Source: Leishmania mexicana MHOM/GT/2001/U1103 (Eukaryota > Euglenozoa > Kinetoplastea > Trypanosomatida > Trypanosomatidae). From it: a stretch of DNA of 64,000 bases. Of the stretch, positions 31,468 to 41,809 are shown one piece after another; position 1 is the first letter of the stretch; each line of letters starts with the position of its first letter. The notes under the pieces are model-generated. The model was not told the origin of the DNA. It saw only the letters and a program-made list of their open reading frames with translations, and did not search any database. The position numbers and the translations under genes were made by a program. The stretch is taken from the NCBI RefSeq assembly GCF_000234665.1, contig NC_018335.1, positions 310,001-374,000 of the forward strand. Reading direction: 5' to 3'.

Positions 31468-34400
31468 CGTGTTGGCGGCGGTATAATGTGCATGTTTGTT
31501 GAGAGTAATGTCAGAAATCAAGGAAAGTGGCGAAAGAGTTAGAGAAATGGGTTGGCGTATGGGCGTGTGTCGTTTTTTATTTGAGGTTTGTGCTTGTGTT
31601 TGGTGGTGGTGGCTCCCCGTTTTCTTTTGAAGCATTGCATAGTCACAGAGAAGAGGGAGGAGAAGGATGTGAGGTGCACTTGTGGGTTCTCTGTTGGTGT
31701 CCCTGTTTTGTTTTATTCGTGCAGCGGCTTCTGTAGTATGACAGCGATTCTCCGTTTGACGGTGCTTCCCCCTTCTCTCTTCCCCCTCTCACTGTCTGGC
31801 GCTTGTGTGGGAGCCACGGGTGTATTAGAGGTTGATGAGGATTCGTTTCTTGGACGTGCTTCCTCATTGTCACGTGATTTGTTGTTGTTTCGTGGTTGTG
31901 TTCCTCTCCGTGTGCGTTGGGGGTGCGCATACAGCGCATGCCCGCGAACTGCCTAGGAGGCATATTGATAAGCGAGCGCACAGGCGCTGCGTGCTTATAC
32001 ACATTTGTTTTTCCACTCACCCAGTATGCCCTCACGCACCCCCTCTCCGTTGTGAGCTTTTTCTCCCTGTGTGTGTTATTTTCGGTTCTGTACTCTCATC
32101 AAAGGTCTTCTGCTCTCATTTTGTTTTGCCTCCTCCTCCTCCTCCCCACATTCGGGGTCATCGACTTGAATGATTTTTTTTTCTTCTGTGTTGCTTGTCC
32201 CGTGTGTTGTTTCTTGCTCCGTTCTCACCATTCTTTTTGAATTGTTCAGTTTCTTTTTTTTTCTCCCTCTTCTTCTTCGCCCGTGTTGCTGGTGTTTGTG
32301 TGTGCGTGTCTGTGTGTGTGTATATGTGCGTAGCTGACTTTGGAAAATCTGGGAAGAACCTCGCGCTCTTGTTATTGATGCCAATGAACGGTGGCCTTGT
32401 GTGCCGCGTAGAGCATTCGTTCGTCTCGGGAAGGAAAAAAGTTCAAGTCACCCAGGGCCTTGTCTTCTTTTTCTATTTTAAATGGAGTTGTGCGTTCGTG
32501 TTTGCGATGCGTCGGAGAAGGGTTTTGCTCAGGTGCCGGCATCCGCAGAGATGGCGCCATCGGAGGGGAGGGGGGTCTCGGCGCCTGTGTATATGCGCGG
32601 GTACTCTCAAAGTTGGCGGGCAATAGCAAGGGAATGGCAAGCGATAGAGTTGTGGAGATGCAGTAGCGTAGCTTCTTTTTTGTTGCTGTCTTGCTTTCTT
32701 TTGAACCTGTTCAACCCTACATTTGCCGGAGACAGCGTGATGACTTCTCCCATTGCGCGACTGGGGAGTGAGAGGGTTGTGGCTTAGGTTACTTCGCTGC
32801 CCGTCAAGGAAGTATCGCTTCAGGGTGTGTAAGCACACTCTTTTTTTCGGTTTCTTATAACAGAACGTTCCTTGGCCTCCTGTTCCTCTGCAGGTGTTTT
32901 CCTCGTCTTGCCTCCTCCTCTCCTCCTCCTTGTTCATGCCATGTGGCAGGACAACGCAATCACCGCCGCCGACTCCCCTCCACCGTCCCTTCCCCCACAC
33001 ACTCTTCCTGAGTAGCTAGACGGCGTTGATGTACGTATCACGGCATTCTCGCATCCCTTTCCTCCCTCTTCTTCAAACCTATAGTTTTTATCTTTTTGTT
33101 TTTCTTTCCGCTCACCCTCCCTTTACAATCTCCCGTTTCGTGTTCCGTTTCCCTCACCAAATTCTTGTTCCGTATGCGAACCTCCGTCTCTCTCTCTTGC
33201 GTTGCCGTGCTTTCTCTGATAGGCGTGGAACTTGTGCGTGTTGCCCATCTCTCTGTCTGTGTGTGTGTGTATGGGCGGAGTGCCTTCTTTCTTTTTTTTT
33301 TTCGCCTATTGAGTCACGTGTATTAGGCGCTGAGGCGCATGAGGGATCGATGGTGCACGTTTTTCCCCCTTTTCTCTTTCGTTTTCTTGCTTTCCCCTGT
33401 CCCCTCTCCCGTTTGCTCTTCCGTGGACTGCGTGAGTGCCCGTATCACATCGCCCCCCCACCCACCCACCATTCATTCATTCATTGTTTTTTTTCCCCCT
33501 TCACTCTTCGCTTTTTCTCTATTGAGCAAGTACGAAAAGAAGTAGAAAATCACGCAGCCGCTCGTGTTGGTTTGTGGTATGCCTTTAGTACCACTCCCAG
33601 CACACACACACACACGCACGCACACCTCCCCCTCCCTCCCTACCTCCCCCTCAGTCTCTCTCTTTTTCTTGGCTCCGTAGGCAATGCCACATGCTCGAAC
33701 TCGCATCCCGTCTCTCTCTCTCTCTGTATGTGTGTGCTACGCGTCATGTGACCACATTTTGTCTGCTTTCCTTTGTTGTTCTTCGCGCATGGCGTGTGTG
33801 GCCCTCTCGCTCCCCCTTTCACTTCCTCGTCGTTGTCGTGACGTGAATACACAAGGTTGGCCGTGGCTATGGGAGGGCGCAGAGAAGCACGGGAGGATAA
33901 CGTGGGCTACAGCCAACATCGCAGGCAGTAGAAAAAATCTTAAGGCTGGAGAGCGCAACAACAACAAAAAAACGAAAAACGTTGGGAGGACATCTCTCTT
34001 TTTACCGCATCATTCATCTCAATGCTAGAACAGATCAACATGACGACAAGAGGAGGGAAAAGCAACTTAGCCGACACGAAAAATTGTGGGCACTGCCGCC
34101 GAGACCCTTCGCGCAGCAGTCGTCACGGGTGAGACGGGGAGGCTGGCGGCCAAAGATCTTTCGTTTTTCATTTCTAAAACGACCATCACCCGGTCGATCG
34201 CAGCGCCGCATTTGCGTGAAACGAACAGGTGCCGTTGTGCCAGCAAAAAAAAGGAGGAGGTGTGCGCCTTTGCCCAGTCCTGCTCCCATGCGTGGGCCCG
34301 TGCTTTGTGTGTGCGTTTTGAGAACCGCTCTGGTCCTCCTTGCTCGGGCACCGAGCGCTACGCGCAGAGAGGCGCATGCGGAACCAAGACGGTTGGGGGA

Positions 34401-34570
34401 GGCACGGCGGTCCAATGGGCCCGTTGCTTCCTCCCTTCCCTTCTTGCTGCCTTCCTGACCTCTAGGAGGCGCACTGTGACACCGACATACCTTCTCACGA
34501 GCTCACCATCTTATGCCTCACTCATTGCTTTATCTCATCCACGGTTTTTCTTTTCCGTTCGATAACGCCC

Positions 34571-35161
34571 TTAATCCCCGGGTGACGGAGGGGGGACACT
34601 TCAATGTGTGATATCTCAGGACTCAGTGCACCCCCAACTCTGTCTGTGGGGAGACGCCAAGCAGCCTCCCCCCTTCCTCCTCCATCTGCCTGCCGATGCA
34701 CAACTACCTCTGACCGTGACAAGGTCAGGTGTCTAGAACGTAGGGGGAGAGGAGGCCAGAGTGATTCGTCGCTACGGATGTTGGCGGTCAGGTCCTGGAT
34801 GGTGTTGCGTCGACGTGACGTGCGACGTTGAACATGTTTGTTCCACCTGCATGATGGTCAAAGCGCTAGCGTGACTCGAGCGTACCTCAGGCCCGGCCCC
34901 TCACACTGCCCACTGGTGTGGGGCGCTGGAGCCACCGCGAGGAGGATGGGGGTGCACCACGCGGTGAGCTGCTCAGCGGGTGGGTGGGCAGACTCTGAGG
35001 CAGGGGCCGTGCTCAGGCGACCGGGGTGGCGGAATGCTGCAACGGGTGCTTAAGGCTGCTTCGCCACACGTGATGGTCCTGTGGCAGGCCGGGGTGGGCA
35101 GAGCGGTATTCAACCGATGGTGTATGGTATCGAGTGATCCTGCTGAAAAAGGAGAAAAAAA
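34571..35161 (+). mobile_element. SIDER2-like short degenerate retroposon
   Basis: About 590 bases, GC-rich and unlike the surrounding T/C-rich spacer. It starts near CCCCGGGTGACGGAGG and ends in an A-rich tail at 35147-35161. Segments such as GACAAGGTCAGGTGTCTAGA and CTCAGGCCCGGCCCCTCACA match my recollection of Leishmania SIDER2 elements, which sit mostly in 3' UTRs and can destabilise mRNA. It lies in sense orientation ~325 bases before the GMC gene. Boundaries are approximate. Confidence 0.65.
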
Positions 35162-35330
35162 TGCCGTCGGCTGCTTTGCCAGTTTCCTACGTTGTCCGAG
35201 TTACGACTGCTATACGTCCCCCCCCACGCTACCCTCACACTTGTCACGGGCCGACTCTACAGCGGAATTCTTCCACTCGTGCAGGTGTGGGTGGTGAATG
35301 TCCGTCCTCGCTGGATGCCTGCCAATCAGC

Positions 35331-35380
35331 CCTTTTCGTTCTCTTGTCGAACACATGTTCTCACTTTCCTTCGCTTTTAG
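35331..35380 (+). promoter_or_regulatory. Predicted SL trans-splice acceptor, GMC gene
   Basis: A strong pyrimidine tract ends with CTTTTAG at 35374-35380, 106 bases before the ATG at 35487. Confidence 0.55.
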
Positions 35381-35486
35381 GGGCTGGCGGCCGCTTCGTC
35401 ATGAGCGCCAAGATTCACACACGTGTAAGCTACTACGGTCGTCCTAATCCTTTCCTGGCCTGCTTTGGCGGTTGAGCCCTGCGGAC

Positions 35487-37598
35487 ATGTTTGTCGAAGG
35501 GTTGGTCGTGGTGGTGGTGCTTCTCATCTGCTGGTATGTGAACTTCCGTCCACGCTCTACAAATCAGCTGCGGCCCTCTTATCAAAGCCATCACTCATTG
35601 TCCAGCCTTCCTGCCGGTGATTATGTTGTCATTGGCGGAGGGGCTGCGGGGCTTGCCGCTGCGGCGGAGTTGCTGCGTCGCACCAACGAAACATGCCACA
35701 TCGTCCTGATCGAGAGTGGGGGGGACCCGCAGCCAGCGTCTTCAGCAGCCCTCCTCTTTGAAGCCGGGCGACGCGACCGATTGCTGTCCTTTGCGCCGGA
35801 CCTTGTACGGGTGCCACCGGAGGTGCGGCTGAAGGGAATGCACCCCGCCTTCCTGGGCGGCACGCCTGATGAAGGATACCTCGCTCAGCGCCCATGGCAC
35901 TTCTTCCAGGCGGAGGAGGCCCTTGTGGCGGCCCCCGCGGGGGCGGGCGACACAACGTTGGGTGCAGCGGCACCAAAGGCGAATCGATATTCGCTCCTCC
36001 AGTACGCGCCCTACCCTCGTGGAGTCGGACTGGGCGGCACAGCGCAGTTGGATTGGGGCATGCATGTGAACTCTCTCTGGCCGGTCACGGACGAGGCAGT
36101 GCCGGCTGCCGAAAACGCATCGTCCCGCACGGCGCAGAGCAGCAGTGAATCATTGCCACAGTGGACTCGGTTGCCTGTGCGCTTCCCAGCCGTCCGCAAT
36201 CCTCTCTCCTGGGCCTTTGCTGAAGCCGTCAAGGCCCTCAAGCTGGCCGCCCCATACCTGCCCACTACCTCTGTGCCTGTCAAGCGGGGCGTTGTGTTTA
36301 TTTGCTACTTGTACCTCGACGAAGATGGCAGGCGGCTGGCATTGCCTTCCGCTCTGCTGGGCGATATTGCACCAGACGCACTGCACCGGCGACTAAGCGT
36401 GCTGACAGGGTACACGGCAGTAGACGTCGACGTGGCGACGCAGGATGGCGGCGAATCGGAAGAGCGTGGAGTGCGTGTGACAGGTGTACAAGTGCGCCCC
36501 AGCTGCGACGACGCAGGCGCAATCGTCTCCATCCCTGTCGGAAAGGGCGTAGTCGTTGCGGCCGGCGCTCTGCACAGCCCGCGCCTGCTACACAGGGTAG
36601 CTAAACACCCTGCTCTGCGCGTGCAGCCGCCACCGTCTACAGTCTCTGTGCGCGATGCGCTGGCGCTGCCGCTCATTTTCTCCGCGGTGCCAGCAGTGTC
36701 GGCTGACAGCTTCAATGCGCGAGATGCGGGGTCGACTGCGATGTGGTGGCTCACCCAGCGAGGCCCGTACTTGACACCGCTGTGCGACACTCTCTTGTCG
36801 CTACCGCTACCGCGCATCGCCCCGCAGGCGGAGCTGCGCGTTGTGCTCTTTCCCTTTGGCGGGCGCGATGCCGCACGCTTCAAGGGCATGGGATGGGACA
36901 CCGTGCTCGGAACTCCGCTACAGGCCTTCACAATGCTTCTCATTGTCCATGGTATTGATGGATTGGAGCACGCGCTGGCGCTGGATACAAAGGCGTCACC
37001 ACCTGGTGCAGCGCATGCCCGCGCGCTCTGTTCTCACCAGGCTGTCTGCCCTTTGTCTGAGGAGGTGCACCACCAGGTCCAAAACGCATTCCTTACAGGC
37101 ATCAAGGAGTGCCGCCGCCTCAGCAAAACCCCACCGCTGGCGAACTTAACGTTGGAACCGGGAGTTGAATCGACTGACTTTACTCTCCTCGTCGCCAGTG
37201 ACGAAGCAAAGGCTGTTCGACTTGCGCAGCTTTCTCGACTACCGCCGTCGAAGCTCTCGGCCCGTGGGAAGGCGGAGCTGAAAGAACTGCGCGAGTGGTC
37301 GCACCCCATCACGGCGACGGAGACGTACATGCGCCGCTACGTGGACGCACATGCATATTGGCTTGGCTTTGCCAGTGGTAGCAGCGAGACCTTTTTGGTC
37401 TCATCGTCGTCTGCGTCCTGCTCGTCGCGGGTCGCAGGGCTGCAAAACGTGTTTGTCGGAGACAGCTCCGCAGTTACTACAACGCAGTGGTCCTGTGTGG
37501 GAAAGCGCGATACACTCGCGGCGGGTAGCCGTAGCACCAGCATGGATGCCGGAGTACGGGCGGCGACGGAGCTTGTGAAAAGCTGCGGTGATTGGTAG
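35487..37598 (+). CDS. Membrane-anchored GMC-type FAD oxidoreductase
   Basis: A 703-aa flavoprotein of the glucose-methanol-choline oxidoreductase family. A hydrophobic segment at ~4-19 (LVVVVVLLICWYV) looks like an N-terminal membrane anchor. The FAD dinucleotide fold follows: YVVIGGGAAGLAAAAELL (Gly50-Gly55) and IVLIESGG. GVGLGGTAQLDWGMH is the family's 'GGSSxxN'-like signature in variant form. VVVAAGALHSPRLL matches the second GMC signature. Near the end HAYWLGF carries His622 at the usual catalytic histidine region, followed by LQNVFVGDSS. The 'NPxxT' motif with the second catalytic His/Asn is not seen (GSRSTSMDAG instead). Some substrate-domain segments look unlike known alcohol oxidases, so the substrate is unknown. 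No peroxisomal SKL end. Start: first ATG after the acceptor. Confidence 0.85.
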   Translation: MFVEGLVVVVVLLICWYVNFRPRSTNQLRPSYQSHHSLSSLPAGDYVVIGGGAAGLAAAAELLRRTNETCHIVLIESGGDPQPASSAALLFEAGRRDRLLSFAPDLVRVPPEVRLKGMHPAFLGGTPDEGYLAQRPWHFFQAEEALVAAPAGAGDTTLGAAAPKANRYSLLQYAPYPRGVGLGGTAQLDWGMHVNSLWPVTDEAVPAAENASSRTAQSSSESLPQWTRLPVRFPAVRNPLSWAFAEAVKALKLAAPYLPTTSVPVKRGVVFICYLYLDEDGRRLALPSALLGDIAPDALHRRLSVLTGYTAVDVDVATQDGGESEERGVRVTGVQVRPSCDDAGAIVSIPVGKGVVVAAGALHSPRLLHRVAKHPALRVQPPPSTVSVRDALALPLIFSAVPAVSADSFNARDAGSTAMWWLTQRGPYLTPLCDTLLSLPLPRIAPQAELRVVLFPFGGRDAARFKGMGWDTVLGTPLQAFTMLLIVHGIDGLEHALALDTKASPPGAAHARALCSHQAVCPLSEEVHHQVQNAFLTGIKECRRLSKTPPLANLTLEPGVESTDFTLLVASDEAKAVRLAQLSRLPPSKLSARGKAELKELREWSHPITATETYMRRYVDAHAYWLGFASGSSETFLVSSSSASCSSRVAGLQNVFVGDSSAVTTTQWSCVGKRDTLAAGSRSTSMDAGVRAATELVKSCGDW

Positions 37599-38626
37599 GT
37601 GTGTGTGTGTGTGTGCTTGAAGGAGGAGGTAGTGCAGGGGTGCCCAGTACGACGCGGGCGCAACTGCGGGAAGCAGGACCTTCTCGCGCATACGTCTTGT
37701 TCTGTGCGCGACGTGATGGTGCGGGCAACCCAAACGTATCGAGCCCTCTCCTTGTCGCCTCCAGCACTCGGCGTGCTACGGATCATGCCTGTAACCTTGA
37801 AAATCATGTCGGTGTAGGCTCCTGCTCCTCCAGATGCTACCTGAACCACGTGAGGCAGCGTTGAAGGGAGTTTGTATGCGGAGCTCCCGTGTGAGTGCTC
37901 GTAGCTGTTGACTGTGTCGTAGGTCCTGTGGATGTTCACATGGGCGTACGCTATCCACGTAGCGGTAAGCAGCAACGCCGGAAGGTGGCGAATGGGTAGG
38001 ACGGACATGACATGCAGCAGTAGGGTACCATTATACTGAGCGGGGGCGGACGCGACTAAAGGGAAGCCCGCATGCCACGCCCCTTCCTTCTCTTTCTCGA
38101 CTCTCTTGATACTCTCACGTTACTTGAGCTCGCAATGTGCTGCCGTGGTGCGACAACCATTGCATGACCGTGCGCTGAATGCCTGCATGTGCACGTATAG
38201 GTGTCCCGGCGACCATGTCTCCGCATCGCTCTGCGCTTCTTCTTTTCGCTTCGCCATCCCTGTTCAATCTGATCATCCCCCATCCTCTTCTTTATTCCTG
38301 TGTGTGTAATCCCTACCACGCCCCCCCCCGCCTGCTGTCAAGCTGCCGCGGTGGGGCGAGGCACGTTCGCCCCCTCACTCTGACGCTGATGTCTCCCACT
38401 GCTATCACAGCCGTCGAATCAGCACACGGAACGTCGTCTCAGCTTCTGAGCCGCCGTTGGACAGCCGCGAGAGGAGGTTAGGAAGGACTGTGCGCCGCAT
38501 CACTGTGCAGCCGATCTGCCCTCCCCCTCGTGAGAAGCGGCTAATGAAGCTGTTTCCAAGACACCGAAAGCGCACACGTATCCCAGAGCAACACGCAACG
38601 GTGCACACTGCAAGACCACCACCATC
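37599..38626. other. Intergenic spacer
   Basis: Spacer between the GMC and CLASP genes. Composition in 37620-38010 is less T/C-biased than other spacers, and an antisense ATG-started frame runs through it (38008 back to 37337), overlapping the GMC 3' end. No sense gene is seen. A pyrimidine tract with CACAG at 38406-38410 may be the CLASP acceptor. Confidence 0.5.
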
Positions 38627-41600
38627 ATGGCGCACGCATCAAACGTGGCTTTGACGGATGAGGGGCTCCTGCGACGCGTGCAGCTGCTCGGCGACGCGAT
38701 CGCCGAGGAGCAGCGGCAAACTAAGGCTTCAATCGGCCTGCGACAACCGTTGCGGGACTGGAACATCGAGGCTCGGCTGCTGGAGGAGGTGGCGTGCTTG
38801 CTCGCCGATGACATCTCCAGCCGTCGGGCCTTTGTGGGGTGGATGTCTCTCTATATGAGGAATTGCCTGCTGCGCTCGCTGCAGAGCCGGCGCGCACGGA
38901 TTGCGTTGGCAGCAGTGAACGCTGTGGGAACGCTCGTGGAGCATGGCGCCTGTCGCGCTGCTGTGGCAGTCGTGTGCTCTTGGTTTCTCGCCTGCCTCGT
39001 GCGACTCGCCGCGAGCTCCTCTGCAACGTCGGTGGTTTCCACCGCGGCAATGCGCGTCCTCCTCTCCATGGCACAGAAATGCATGCTTACCCTCGAGGGC
39101 GTGAACAGCCTCTTGTGTGACTGCGGTGCTGCCAGCGCAGCCGTTCGCCGTCGTTCTGTCGAGGTTCTGCGGTCCTACCTGCAAGCGGCTAAGGGGACAT
39201 CCATCCAGCTGTCTGTCAAAGCGTACACGGAAGCTGTCCACCGCGTGATCAGCGATCGCATGCGCGACGCCGACGCCGAGGTTCGGCGTGCGGCGCGGCG
39301 GTGCTTCTGGGCCATGCACGTCTTGGAGCCGGCGTCTACAGGGGCGCTGCTTCGCGTACTGCCCGAGAGCCTGCAGCGTCAGCTGGACGCTGAACGCGCG
39401 GACGCAATGCAGGAACTGAAAGCAGTGGGGCTCTCACCGGAACCGCCTACGTCGTCTTCGCCGGCTCTGAGGCGTGGGAGCTCTGTGCACCAGGATCCAC
39501 ACACTTTGGACGCCGCGCACGCTTCCTGCACCGTCACGTTAAAGGATGATCTGCAAAGTGCAGTGGCGCGCCGTGCGCGCGCGTTCACGCCGCTCTCCGC
39601 GTCTCCAACCACGGCACGCCGGCAGCTGTTGCGGTCGGCAAAGGAGGCAGCCGCCCGCCAGGAGCCGGGCACTATTCTGCCGACGCCGCACTTGTACGGC
39701 AGTGGAGCGGGAACCTTGGCCACAAGTACTGTCTCTGCGCGCATGTACGCCGCATCGCGTCGTGGCGGTGGTCGCACGTCCTTGCTCACATCGATGGAAA
39801 GCACCGACTGGTCTATCCGGCGTGCTGCCGTCCTTGAAGGGCAGAGGCTGTGCGAGAGCGGCTTCTTGATGAGCGAGGACGTCGCGCAGTTACTGGGAGG
39901 GTTGCTCATTCGTCTTCAGGACATTCATTTTCGCGTTGTTGAGGGGGCGCAAAATTGTCTGCGCACACTGATGGCGCGGGCACCAACGGCGACGCAGAAA
40001 GAGTTTCAAAGCCTGCTGCCCTTCTTGGTGAGTGCCCTGGTTCGTAACACGAGTCACACTCGACCGGTCGTGCGTGCTGGTGCTCGTCATTTGCTTGACC
40101 GCATCGCGCGCACGCATGAACCTCCGCAGGAGGTGCTGAAAGCCGTCCTGCGCGCCGCTGACGACGTCGGCGGCGGCAGCGCTGCCATGGATCAGCGCTG
40201 CGCGGAGCTTCTCCACTACGTGATCGTGGTGCATCCCTCTCTCTTTGCTGAGATGTCATCGATGGGCATCACTGTACGGGGCATTCTCGCTCATCTCCGC
40301 ACGCTGGAAAACTGTCAACCAAAGGAAAGCCATCGCACTGGAGTGCGGGTGGCACAGGTAAGCTGGTTCACTGCGCTTGGCGCAGCGCTGCTTGCTTGTC
40401 CCGAATCCTTTCGACAGATAGCGGAGCGGCTCGCGCCGTCAGAGCAGGAGGAAGTGCGTGTGGCACTCCGCGAGAGCTTTGGCTTGATGGACAAGGACTG
40501 TGAGAGGAAGCTTCCGGACGTCTGCGCAATAGGTAAAGAGCGGCTCCGCTGCCTCTTTGCCGAGGAACTGAAGGCGTGCACGATGACGGAGCGCGGTGTC
40601 ACTGGCACTTGCGAGCCGCTGTCCGGTGCAGATGACCGAATGGCCAAGGACGGTGGCGCGTCGGACGTGGCGCCTCCGAGTAGTCGCGCATTGCAGAATG
40701 CCTCAAAGCTGCTGCGTGAGTTTTTGTCGGTCGACGAAACCAGCTTTCCCTCAGTAGAAACAGTGCGAGAGCTGCCAAAAAACGCCGTGACTGGTGCAGC
40801 TCCTACTCCGGTGCTCGCAGCTCTGCCTGAACTGGAGCGGCCGGCCACTGCAAGTCGTGCGCCGTCGCCAGTGTTTTCTCTTGTTGATGATGGTGATGAG
40901 TGCTGCGTTGCCCATGCTACTGCTCCACAGCGCGCCTGGCCCGGGACACAGCGTAGCAGGAACCCTGTTGCTCACTTTCTCCGTCAGCGACCGCACTGCA
41001 GAGACAGCGAGGAGCGGCGCCACGCCCTGCTGTCCTTGGCGGAGGGGCTACGCGCTGGCGGCGCCAACGCTGAGAGGGAGAGGGCAGCGGATGTATACCG
41101 CCCGGATTGTGTACCAGAGGAGGTGGAACGGCTTCTGATGTACTGGGAGCGCGAGTTATCCGGTGTGGAGGGGGCAGTGCACCACAACGTGCGATGGGCT
41201 GTGTTGACGACGTTGCAGACACTCCTACAGTGGCCCGCTGCCAGATCGGCCGTGTCGCGGCAGCTCGCTCGCGTATTGAGCATCTGCCGTGCTGGGCTCG
41301 ACGACCCCTTTTTGGAGGCACAGCTGCAGGCGGCGTGCTGCGTCGACACCCTCCTGACTGTTTGCAAGCTCCCAGCGGATCTCTGCCTCAGCGCCATCGC
41401 CAGTTGTGTAATGCGGTGGTTGGAGAGCCCCATGGGCGACGCTGCCACTTCAGGCTGGCTGGAACTTGTACAAATAATTCTTCGAGTTGTCGAGCAAGCG
41501 CAGCCGACGCTAGCAGAGGTGAAGGGCACCAACAGGCTAGCCTCTGCAGTGCTGCCAGAGGAGGCAGGGCATCAGCGTCATCCCACCCTGACTGCTCCAG

Positions 41601-41809
41601 TACTCCATCGCGTTGTAGCGGTGCTAAACCGCTGCCTCAACCACTGTCACGTTTCTGTACGGTTGTGTGCTGTGCTGGTGCTTGTGGGGCTTCGCCGCAC
41701 GTTGGGGGATGCCGTGACGCTACCGTTTCTGGCGCCGCTCTCTGCTGCTCACATGCGCCTTGTTGATGTGTACCTGGACAAGGTGAGGAGCGTCCATGGC
41801 GCCTTATGA
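38627..41809 (+). CDS. CLASP-family TOG-domain microtubule protein
   Basis: A 1060-aa helical-repeat protein. Most of it reads as alpha-helical HEAT-like pairs. The clearest match is DADAEVRRAARRCFWAMH (214-231) followed by LPESLQRQL, which is the end of the CLASP_N/TOG domain in CLASP proteins. The preceding helices have the VRRRSVEVLRSYL pattern. A second TOG-like block starts near residue 390 (STDWSIRRAAVLEGQRLC, VVEGAQNCLRTLM, RPVVRAGARHLLDRI). A third helical block lies at ~800-1060 after a Ser/Pro-rich disordered linker (~640-790). CLASPs stabilise plus ends of microtubules; in Leishmania this could concern the subpellicular corset or spindle (inference). The ATG at 38627 (CACCATCATGG context) is the first in frame. 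Confidence 0.78.
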   Translation: MAHASNVALTDEGLLRRVQLLGDAIAEEQRQTKASIGLRQPLRDWNIEARLLEEVACLLADDISSRRAFVGWMSLYMRNCLLRSLQSRRARIALAAVNAVGTLVEHGACRAAVAVVCSWFLACLVRLAASSSATSVVSTAAMRVLLSMAQKCMLTLEGVNSLLCDCGAASAAVRRRSVEVLRSYLQAAKGTSIQLSVKAYTEAVHRVISDRMRDADAEVRRAARRCFWAMHVLEPASTGALLRVLPESLQRQLDAERADAMQELKAVGLSPEPPTSSSPALRRGSSVHQDPHTLDAAHASCTVTLKDDLQSAVARRARAFTPLSASPTTARRQLLRSAKEAAARQEPGTILPTPHLYGSGAGTLATSTVSARMYAASRRGGGRTSLLTSMESTDWSIRRAAVLEGQRLCESGFLMSEDVAQLLGGLLIRLQDIHFRVVEGAQNCLRTLMARAPTATQKEFQSLLPFLVSALVRNTSHTRPVVRAGARHLLDRIARTHEPPQEVLKAVLRAADDVGGGSAAMDQRCAELLHYVIVVHPSLFAEMSSMGITVRGILAHLRTLENCQPKESHRTGVRVAQVSWFTALGAALLACPESFRQIAERLAPSEQEEVRVALRESFGLMDKDCERKLPDVCAIGKERLRCLFAEELKACTMTERGVTGTCEPLSGADDRMAKDGGASDVAPPSSRALQNASKLLREFLSVDETSFPSVETVRELPKNAVTGAAPTPVLAALPELERPATASRAPSPVFSLVDDGDECCVAHATAPQRAWPGTQRSRNPVAHFLRQRPHCRDSEERRHALLSLAEGLRAGGANAERERAADVYRPDCVPEEVERLLMYWERELSGVEGAVHHNVRWAVLTTLQTLLQWPAARSAVSRQLARVLSICRAGLDDPFLEAQLQAACCVDTLLTVCKLPADLCLSAIASCVMRWLESPMGDAATSGWLELVQIILRVVEQAQPTLAEVKGTNRLASAVLPEEAGHQRHPTLTAPVLHRVVAVLNRCLNHCHVSVRLCAVLVLVGLRRTLGDAVTLPFLAPLSAAHMRLVDVYLDKVRSVHGAL

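Larger units (their letters stand above)
30172..35486. other. Gene-poor 5.3-kb gap with retroelement-like repeats
   Basis: No intact gene is seen. Contents: ~270 bases of UTR, then the long direct repeat (from 30443) with a decayed reading frame, then ~3 kb of T/C-rich, T-run-rich sequence (31500-34560). A SIDER2-like element follows (34571-35161), then the pyrimidine tract of the GMC gene. The tetranucleotide CATT is repeated near 33472-33485. Confidence 0.6.
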
